Source of the DNA: Spirochaetaceae bacterium
GTDB lineage: Bacteria; Spirochaetota; Spirochaetia; WRBN01
Direction of reading: 5' to 3'
Assembly: GCA_020024055.1 (NCBI GenBank)
Contig: JAHHUI010000077.1
Span: forward strand, 1 to 5,901
Length of the DNA: 5,901 nt
How positions within the stretch are numbered: the stretch's first letter is position 1; every line of letters starts with the position of its first letter. Both the position numbers and the translations under genes were made by a program. The notes beneath the pieces were generated by a model. The model was given only the letters and a program-made list of their open reading frames with translations. It did no database searches and had not been told where the DNA came from. Of the stretch, positions 1-5,003 are shown in pieces.

Positions 1-35
1 AATCAAACAAAAAAATCAGAAAACACAGAACATTA

Positions 36-68
36 TTGACTTAAAAAATAAAACCCATAATATATAAT
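36..68 (+). promoter_or_regulatory. Possible promoter of the BCCT-acyltransferase operon
   Basis: A TTGACT hexamer (36-41) is followed by an A/T-rich stretch containing CATAAT (56-61), TAATAT (58-63) and TATAAT (63-68). No pair has ideal spacing: TTGACT to TAATAT is 16 nt but the -10 is a weak match, and TTGACT to the perfect TATAAT is 21 nt. The position just upstream of the ribosome-binding site fits a promoter. The exact boxes are a guess. Confidence 0.3.
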
Positions 69-85
69 TATATGGAGGGTATGGT

Positions 86-1594
86 ATGAATAAAGATTGG
101 AGTACGTGCACGTACTTTTGGTTTACGGCGCCTGTCGTTGGCATTATCGCCGTGCTGTCCGTGATTTTTCCGACGCAGGTGGCCAATATGTTCGCCACGG
201 CCGGTGAGGTGATTTACACCCTGGGCGACTGGTTCATCATGTGGGTGCCTTGTGTGATTTTAATTTTATGTTTTTGGGTAGCTTTTTCCCCTTTGGGCAA
301 AAAGAAACTCGGCGGAGAAGACGCCCAGCCTGAATTTTCTTTATTTTCCTGGATTTCCATGCTCTTCACCGCCGGTATCGGCGTAGGAATCATTTTCTAC
401 GGACCCTTAGAAGGCATCTGGCATTTAATGTACGGTAATTTATCTAAACTGGAATATCTGACCCCTACAGAACGCGCGCATAACGCCATGTCGACCGCCG
501 TATGGCTTTGGGGTGTGCCCGCCTGGGCCTTCTACACCATCAGCGGTGTGGTGGTGGCCTATTTTGCCTATAACAAGCACACACCTTTTACCATGTCTGC
601 CCCTATACAGATGGCTTTTTCCAATCATAAATGGAATAATTGGGTTTCAAAACTGACCATGTGTCTGACGATTATCACCGTGGGTATTTCTTTGGCCTCT
701 TCGCTGGCCATGGCTGCGGGCCAGATTAACGGCGGTCTGCGCTATATTCTGGGCATGCCCACTTTACAGATCACTCCGTGGATTCTTTTGGCCATTTTCA
801 TCACTTACTCACTCATTTCCGTCACACCTATTAACAAAGGAATGAAAACTTTGAGTGACTGGACAATCATTGTGGCTTTGCTCATCATGGCTTTTGTCTT
901 TTTAACAGGCCCCACGCGATATTTCATGATGACTTTCGTCGAGAGCATTTACAATGCCGCCATCGGCAGCGTGGAACATTCTTTTCGCCTGTTCATTTTT
1001 GATGAAGACCGCTATTGGATCAACTGGTTCTCTATGAGCTATTGGATCTGGTGGATCGGCTGGACACCTTTCATGGGGATTTTCATTGCCAAAGTATCTA
1101 AAGGACGCACATTCGGCGAGATGGTGATGTATTCCATTTTTGTGCCTGCCGGTTTCATCCTGCTGTGGTTCTCTATTTTCTCCGGCTTTGGAATTTTAGA
1201 AACTGTCAAAGGCAGCGGCAAATTGGCCGAAATTGCCGGGGGCAATTATCAGGAAACTATTTATGCTATGCTGGATATGTTCCCGTTGTCATGGCTGACC
1301 AAGCCTGTCCTAGCTATTTTATTCCTGGCATTTGTCACCACCACCATTGTCAGTGGCTGTATCTCTTTGGGCATCATGACCGGCAAAGACGGCATCAATG
1401 CCTCAAAGCCGAAGATTCTTATTTGGGGAACATTTATGTCCGCCATTGCGCTGCCTTTTGTGCTCTCTGGGCGCATTGAAGGTATCAAGGCCGTGGGTTC
1501 GTTGGCCGGGGCGCCATATATGTTCTGTTTCTTTATTCTCATCGCCGCCTTCCTGAAGATGGTGCGCAGAGATTTCAGAGAGAGAAGTCTGTAA
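86..1594 (+). CDS. BCCT-family transporter (betaine/carnitine/choline type)
   Basis: A 502-residue inner-membrane secondary transporter of the betaine/choline/carnitine family (LeuT fold, 12 predicted membrane spans). What is seen: the TM3 glycine motif G97-I-G-V-G101 followed by FYGPLE, and the family signature YWIWWIGWTPFMGIF (319-333) with Trp-box residues W322, W323 and W326, then KVSKGRT (336-342). In known members the Trp box cages the trimethylammonium head group, and GxGxG is typical of Na+-coupled BetP/OpuD-type members. M330 falls where CaiT has Met331 (Val in BetP), and TM8 reads TTTIVSGC (418-425), closer to CaiT than to the usual TSxDS. Both termini are short, as in CaiT (about 504 aa), and BetP's long osmosensory C-terminal helix is absent. 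The start is fixed by GGAGGG at 74-79, 6 nt before the ATG. Substrate is inferred to be carnitine-like from the acyltransferase gene downstream; betaine or choline remains possible. Confidence 0.96.
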   Translation: MNKDWSTCTYFWFTAPVVGIIAVLSVIFPTQVANMFATAGEVIYTLGDWFIMWVPCVILILCFWVAFSPLGKKKLGGEDAQPEFSLFSWISMLFTAGIGVGIIFYGPLEGIWHLMYGNLSKLEYLTPTERAHNAMSTAVWLWGVPAWAFYTISGVVVAYFAYNKHTPFTMSAPIQMAFSNHKWNNWVSKLTMCLTIITVGISLASSLAMAAGQINGGLRYILGMPTLQITPWILLAIFITYSLISVTPINKGMKTLSDWTIIVALLIMAFVFLTGPTRYFMMTFVESIYNAAIGSVEHSFRLFIFDEDRYWINWFSMSYWIWWIGWTPFMGIFIAKVSKGRTFGEMVMYSIFVPAGFILLWFSIFSGFGILETVKGSGKLAEIAGGNYQETIYAMLDMFPLSWLTKPVLAILFLAFVTTTIVSGCISLGIMTGKDGINASKPKILIWGTFMSAIALPFVLSGRIEGIKAVGSLAGAPYMFCFFILIAAFLKMVRRDFRERSL

Positions 1595-1600
1595 AGGAGG
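1595..1600 (+). promoter_or_regulatory. Strong Shine-Dalgarno for the 40-codon ORF
   Basis: A perfect AGGAGG immediately follows the BCCT stop codon and sits 6 nt before ATG 1607. It is the best ribosome-binding site in the operon and is the main evidence that the tiny ORF is translated. Confidence 0.8.
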
Positions 1601-1606
1601 CATACT

Positions 1607-1729
1607 ATGTTATCTGAATTAGGAAAATATTTAGGCCAGTCTGCTGGTTACAATGTCTTTGAAACCATTGTGGTGCTGGTGGGCATTGTGTATTGGGTTT
1701 GGATTGTGAAACTGGCCCTGGAAAAATAA
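1607..1729 (+). CDS. Small single-span membrane protein, possible BCCT accessory subunit
   Basis: A 40-residue ORF too short for usual gene-calling cut-offs, beginning MLSELGKYLGQSAG and ending KLALEK. Residues about 15-37 form one hydrophobic span rich in V, I and W (FETIVVLVGIVYWVWIV), with a short polar N-terminus and a lysine-containing C-terminal end. It has an ideal AGGAGG site, starts 12 nt after the BCCT stop and ends 19 nt before the acyltransferase ATG, so it is almost certainly co-translated with them. I do not recognise the family. Small single-span partners are known for other Na+-coupled carriers (for example MetS with the NSS transporter MetP), so an accessory or stabilising role for the BCCT carrier is a reasonable inference but not shown. 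It could instead be a free-standing membrane peptide. Confidence 0.78.
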   Translation: MLSELGKYLGQSAGYNVFETIVVLVGIVYWVWIVKLALEK

Positions 1730-1748
1730 ATTATTATAGGATTAAAAA

Positions 1749-3449
1749 ATGGAACAATTTGCGCCAAAGCTGCCCCTGAACACTTTAGACAATGCTTTAT
1801 CTGTGTATAAAGAGTGGATTCGCCCTTTATTAAATGACGCTGAATTTGCCCAGGTGGAGAAAATCACTACGGAATTTGGCAAAAATGAGGGGCCGGCTTT
1901 GGCGCAAAAACTGCAGAAATATGTAGATTCTTTGCCAAATAATGAAAATTGGATGGCACCTTTTTGGACAAAAATGTATTTGTCCATCCGTGATTCTCTG
2001 CTGACAGAGAGCAATTATGCCTTGCATCTTACTCCATTGAAAGACGCAGCCCAGGCAGAGAATACCCAATTCATCGCGCATTGGCTCTCTGCCGTGGGCC
2101 ATATCTATCAGCAAATTAAAAATCATCCGCACAACACTTATGAAGAGGCTGGGCATATTTTTTGTGACCTGAACACGCGCAATCTTCTTGGCTGCGCGCG
2201 CATTCCCAGCGAAAATGAAGATAAATGGGAAAATTATAGCGAATTCCTCACCAATATCGCTGTCTTCTATAAAAATCAATGTTTTATCATGCCCATTTTC
2301 GACAAGAACAATCAGCTTTTAAGCGATGAACAAATCGCCGCACAGCTGAAGGCTGTGCAAAATGAACAAGGCCAATCTTCTTGCGATTTTGTGGCTTCTT
2401 CTTTTCCCGGAAGTGACGCTTGTGTCTCGTTCATGAAAGATTTTCTCTCTGATGCAAGCAATAAAAAAGCCTTTGATGAATTGAATAAAACAATTTTTCA
2501 CATCGTGCTCACAAACGAAGATTTTAACAATACCCTGGCCAATCAGATGGATATTCTCTTCACCCTGCCACACACACGCTGGTGTTATAAGCCGGTGACT
2601 TTCCTGATGTGGAAAAATAATGAAATCTCGGCCCATATGGAGCACACCGGCGCTGATGGCATCACGATGATGCGTATCCTGCAATTAGCAAAAACACAAT
2701 TTTTACAGCAGCCTGTATCAACAGCTGTGGCCATAGCAAATGAGAAAAACTATCATGCCCTCTCATGGCATTACAGCGATGCCCAAAATGCACAGCTGGG
2801 CAAATACCTCGATGAATATAAGAAAAAAGTCTCTGCATATTCTCTCAAAATCTACGATTTCCATGCCACATCGCCTCATTTCGCCAAGACATCGCGCGAT
2901 GCCCTGGCCCAGATTGTGATGCAGTATGGCATGAATAAAATTATCGAGTTGCCCCAGTCTATCTATGCTGCCTGTGCTATGGGGCATTTCCGCGAAGGCC
3001 GCACAGAAGCTTTGCGCACTGTGAGCCCTCAGGCCCAAGCCTTTGTGAAAGACCTGGAAAAAAATCATCAATTCAATCAGGAATTGCTTGATGCCGCATT
3101 ATTAGAACATAAAAATCGTATTAAAATGTGCAAACAAGGCCAGGCACCCACCCGCTATCTCAGCGGCTTGGCCTGGATGTCTGATGGCGCTGCCGCCTCG
3201 ATAGAATTCTTTCAAAATTCCTTGGCCACTCGCCTGGGCGGCAATTATTTTTCCACATCGAATATTGGCATGCTCAATGATCTGTGCACGATGTTTTTAT
3301 TCTCTCCGCCGGTGCCTTCGCGCTATGGCTTTGGTTATCTCATCAGCCAAGACACCATTCGCTTCTGCATCAGCTATCACACAGCCGACCAGGCCAGCCT
3401 GGACAAAATGATCACCGGCTTTGATGAATTCTATCAATATACAAAATAA
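1749..3449 (+). CDS. Choline/carnitine O-acyltransferase family enzyme, probably carnitine-specific
   Basis: A complete 566-residue cytoplasmic member of the CrAT/CPT/ChAT family, which moves acyl groups reversibly between CoA and carnitine or choline. No signal peptide or membrane span is evident. Family landmarks occur in order: the N-terminal PKLPL (6-10) and RPLL (25-28); NWMAPFW (67-73) and SNYA (88-91); LLGCARIP (146-153); catalytic H299 in EHTGADG (298-304); GRTEALRT (417-424); TRYLSGL (468-474); and F-S502-T503-S504, matching the STS motif of CrAT. Hand alignment puts Y406, T419 and R469 at CrAT Tyr452, Thr465 and Arg518, which hold the carnitine carboxylate; choline acetyltransferase has Val and Asn at the last two. 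The CrAT CoA-phosphate lysines 419 and 423 appear replaced (A373, H377), with K380 kept nearby. The chain-length preference cannot be read from sequence. The start has a modest AGGA site (1738-1741) 7 nt before the ATG. It is the last gene of the operon, followed by a terminator. Confidence 0.94.
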   Translation: MEQFAPKLPLNTLDNALSVYKEWIRPLLNDAEFAQVEKITTEFGKNEGPALAQKLQKYVDSLPNNENWMAPFWTKMYLSIRDSLLTESNYALHLTPLKDAAQAENTQFIAHWLSAVGHIYQQIKNHPHNTYEEAGHIFCDLNTRNLLGCARIPSENEDKWENYSEFLTNIAVFYKNQCFIMPIFDKNNQLLSDEQIAAQLKAVQNEQGQSSCDFVASSFPGSDACVSFMKDFLSDASNKKAFDELNKTIFHIVLTNEDFNNTLANQMDILFTLPHTRWCYKPVTFLMWKNNEISAHMEHTGADGITMMRILQLAKTQFLQQPVSTAVAIANEKNYHALSWHYSDAQNAQLGKYLDEYKKKVSAYSLKIYDFHATSPHFAKTSRDALAQIVMQYGMNKIIELPQSIYAACAMGHFREGRTEALRTVSPQAQAFVKDLEKNHQFNQELLDAALLEHKNRIKMCKQGQAPTRYLSGLAWMSDGAAASIEFFQNSLATRLGGNYFSTSNIGMLNDLCTMFLFSPPVPSRYGFGYLISQDTIRFCISYHTADQASLDKMITGFDEFYQYTK

Positions 3450-3478
3450 TCTTTTTTATTATTCTGCCTATAAAGAAA

Positions 3479-3512
3479 GCCCAAGTCTCGTTATGAGTTC
3501 TTGGGCCTTTTT
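3479..3512 (+). terminator. Rho-independent terminator, probably bidirectional
   Basis: A perfect 7-bp stem GCCCAAG (3479-3485) / CTTGGGC (3500-3506) encloses a loop that can add an inner CTC/GAG pairing, and is followed by CTTTTT (3507-3512). On the minus strand the same stem is followed by TTTCTTTAT, so it can also stop transcripts of the convergent ABM-domain gene, which ends about 30 nt away. It begins 30 nt after the acyltransferase stop. Confidence 0.88.
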
Positions 3513-3535
3513 GTTTGCATTTGCCAATGGACAAA

Positions 3536-4165
3536 TTATTCCTGAACTTCCGCTTTTACATTTAAATGCCCATTGTTGATCAAATGCTTACGATAGTTTT
3601 TCCTCTGTTCCTCCAACATCTCAAGCCTTTTCCTCTCTCTTTCCTCTTCCCTCATACGCATGAGCAATTCACTAGATGTAGAAACATTGACATAACGCTG
3701 GCTGAGATGCATAAAAAATTGAGAATGTTCACCCAAATTTTCATCCACTTCATTCCCTTTATTCACAGCTGCCCCAGCTGCATAGGGATAGTGGCTGTAT
3801 GTTGGCCTATAAATATTACTTTGAACTTTATGATTCAGACTGGCACGCCTGAAATGATGTGCATGAGCGCCGCTGGCACTGGAAAGACTGTAATACAAAT
3901 CTACATGCGGAGCTCTCTCCAATGTAGTCTGTAAACGATTTTTAAGATAAATAGTTTTCTGTGTTTTCAAATATTGAACATATTGCTGTGCCTTATCCCA
4001 ATAGGCAATCATGATAGCTTGACTTCCAACGCTTTTCCTCTCAAAAACATTATAAGCCAAGCAACCTTTCACATTCCTGCAATATTCAATAATCTCTTCC
4101 GCCAGCTCCATAAAATAATCAAAACAGTGATCCTTGATAAAGTGATTTTCAATAATAACATACAT
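3536..4165 (-). CDS. ABM-domain protein with C-terminal coiled coil
   Basis: A 209-residue predicted cytoplasmic protein. Residues 1-92 look like an antibiotic-biosynthesis-monooxygenase (ABM, YgiN-like) domain, a ferredoxin-like fold that dimerises into an alpha+beta barrel: MYVIIENHF strand, an acidic helix (16-30), NVKGCLAYNVF (31-41), a strand with the AYWDKAQQYVQYLKT pattern (54-68), and a final strand VDLYYSL (88-94). The fold covers quinol oxygenases, haem-degrading enzymes and small sensors; no catalytic residue set is recognisable, so the reaction is unknown. Residues 95-160 form a His/Tyr/Ser-rich low-complexity linker, and 165-195 a strongly charged helix (REEERERKR) likely to be a coiled coil. 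Typical ABM proteins are about 95-110 residues, so the tail doubles the length. Its ribosome-binding site is an unusual G-tract (4175-4183). It is convergent with the acyltransferase and divergent from the EIIA gene, so it is a separate transcription unit. The fold call is by pattern only. Confidence 0.72.
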   Translation of the reverse strand: MYVIIENHFIKDHCFDYFMELAEEIIEYCRNVKGCLAYNVFERKSVGSQAIMIAYWDKAQQYVQYLKTQKTIYLKNRLQTTLERAPHVDLYYSLSSASGAHAHHFRRASLNHKVQSNIYRPTYSHYPYAAGAAVNKGNEVDENLGEHSQFFMHLSQRYVNVSTSSELLMRMREEERERKRLEMLEEQRKNYRKHLINNGHLNVKAEVQE

Positions 4166-4174
4166 CTTTATTTA

Positions 4175-4183
4175 CCCCCCCTT
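4175..4183 (-). promoter_or_regulatory. G-tract ribosome-binding site of the ABM-domain gene
   Basis: The minus strand reads AAGGGGGGG ending 9 nt before the ATG. It is the only purine-rich Shine-Dalgarno candidate for this gene, and consists of seven consecutive G instead of a GGAGG core. Confidence 0.55.
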
Positions 4184-4320
4184 CTGTCAATAGTTGTACT
4201 ATTTCCATTCCCTTTATTCTTAACAACCATTCTAACTGACTAAAATTTTTACTCTCCTCCTGTTTTTTGTTTTATTTTCCTACAATTTTCCCCTGCCTCC
4301 TTAAAACCGGGGTAAAGTTT

Positions 4321-4350
4321 TTTACATCTCTTGATAAGAGTAGGGGTAAA
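4321..4350 (+). repeat. Interrupted inverted repeat upstream of the EIIA gene
   Basis: Outer arms TTTAC (4321-4325) and GTAAA (4346-4350) flank inner arms CTCTT (4328-4332) and AAGAG (4336-4340). The same TTTAC arm can alternatively pair with an upstream GTAAA (4312-4316) across a 4-nt loop. It could be an operator or a weak leader structure; the stems are short and A/T-rich. Confidence 0.35.
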
Positions 4351-4468
4351 TATACTGAAGAAAATTTCAGAGGGCAATACACTTTATTTTCTATCTTCAT
4401 ACGTAATTTTTTTTGCCGCAGGAATAGAAAAGTGATTATCTTTGTTAAGAAATTAATTCGTAGTATAT

Positions 4469-4474
4469 GGGGAG
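4469..4474 (+). promoter_or_regulatory. Shine-Dalgarno that decides the EIIA start
   Basis: GGGGAG lies 10 nt before ATG 4485 and overlaps the in-frame upstream ATG at 4467. No purine-rich site precedes 4467, so the site favours initiation at 4485. Confidence 0.55.
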
Positions 4475-4484
4475 TAAACAGGCC

Positions 4485-4955
4485 ATGCTGAAAGAGCTTT
4501 TAGGAGAAAGAATCCACTTTGAAAAAGAGGCAAAAGACTGGAAAGAAGCCCTGCAGCTTTCTTTTCAAAGCTTGCTCAAAGATCAATGTATCGAGCCAAG
4601 ATATATTTATTCCATTATTAATAATGTGGAAGAACTGGGGCCTTATCTTATTCTGCATGACAGCATTGCTCTTCCGCATGCCCACCCGCAAGACGGCGTG
4701 CGTCGGCCTGCCATGTCTTTTCTCAGACTGGAAAATGGTGTTCACTTTCCAGACACAGCAGCACCGGTATATATGTTTTTTTCTATGGCAGTGACAGATG
4801 AGGGTGATCATCATCTCACCCTCATCACCCTGGCAGAAATGATGGAAAATAAAAACATTCGTGAAAATCTTCTGGCCGCTTTCACAAAAGAACAAGTGAT
4901 GGCATTATTATCAGAGTATCAAAGCAAAAATAGCTGTCAATATGACCTGAAATAA
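4485..4955 (+). CDS. PTS EIIA protein, UlaC (ascorbate)/mannitol-type
   Basis: A 156-residue cytoplasmic phosphocarrier of the fructose/mannitol EIIA family (PTS_EIIA_2). HPr-phosphate would phosphorylate the histidine of the conserved LPH motif, here H65 in IALPHAHP (positions 62-69). Supporting landmarks, numbered from ATG 4485, are the N-terminal segment ending DWKEAL, CIEPRY (35-40), the ELGPYLILHDSIALPH block (50-65) and the C-terminal helix ending LLSEYQ. The layout, CIEPRYIYSI then GPYLIL, most resembles UlaC, the ascorbate-system EIIA of about 155 residues. ATG 4467 would add six residues but lacks a ribosome-binding site. No EIIB, EIIC or sugar-metabolism gene is adjacent, so it is an orphan: it may serve permease subunits elsewhere or act as a PTS regulator. 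The gap of 48 nt to the next gene, without a terminator, suggests co-transcription. Confidence 0.92.
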   Translation: MLKELLGERIHFEKEAKDWKEALQLSFQSLLKDQCIEPRYIYSIINNVEELGPYLILHDSIALPHAHPQDGVRRPAMSFLRLENGVHFPDTAAPVYMFFSMAVTDEGDHHLTLITLAEMMENKNIRENLLAAFTKEQVMALLSEYQSKNSCQYDLK

Positions 4956-5003
4956 GCAGAAAATACTTATCCTGCCTTAAAAAAAACCGATCTATAGGGA
5001 GAG

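Larger units (their letters stand above)
4166..4484. other. Divergent intergenic region with repeats and small hairpins
   Basis: This A/T-rich spacer of about 320 bp separates divergent genes and should hold both promoters, but no convincing -35/-10 pair stands out on either strand. It contains GGGGTAAA three times (4309-4316 and 4343-4350 on plus, 4171-4178 on minus), of which two extend to an inverted 10-mer GGGGTAAATA (4343-4352 and 4169-4178). Small hairpins are CTCTT-GAT-AAGAG (4328-4340) and CTGAA/TTCAG (4355-4370). The open frame running through 4267-4491 has no ribosome-binding site and no recognisable protein character, so I treat the stretch as non-coding. Confidence 0.6.

Noticed and set aside
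81..89. An ATG at 81 five bases before the BCCT start
   Set aside because: It reads ATG GTA TGA, a stop after two codons, and lies too close to the GGAGGG site; ATG 86 has proper 6-nt spacing and opens the long frame.
1261..1542. Antisense frames within the BCCT gene, and similar ones within the acyltransferase gene
   Set aside because: They lie wholly inside genes with unmistakable family motifs and have no independent start signals; they are reading-frame shadows.
1749..3449. Naming the enzyme choline acetyltransferase (acetylcholine synthesis)
   Set aside because: T419 and R469 match the carnitine-binding positions of CrAT, whereas choline acetyltransferase has V and N there.
3566..3934. 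A 122-codon plus-strand frame opposite the ABM gene
   Set aside because: It has no Shine-Dalgarno and no protein-like domain, whereas the minus-strand frame shows a coherent fold pattern and an amphipathic charged helix.
4185..4190. A perfect TTGACA (minus strand) just upstream of the ABM gene, looking like a -35 box
   Set aside because: A 17-nt spacer would put the -10 on the start codon (AGATGT), and the nearest A/T-rich hexamer TAAATA is only 10 nt away, so it cannot drive a transcript containing the ribosome-binding site.
4267..4491. A 74-codon open frame in the intergenic region on the plus strand
   Set aside because: It has no ribosome-binding site, a Phe/Lys-rich composition expected of A/T-rich non-coding DNA, and overlaps the EIIA start in another frame.
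4957..4976. GCAG...CTGC inverted repeat between the EIIA and the secreted-protein gene, followed by an A-run, considered as a terminator
   Set aside because: The stem is only 4 bp and is followed by A rather than T residues, so it would not terminate plus-strand transcription.
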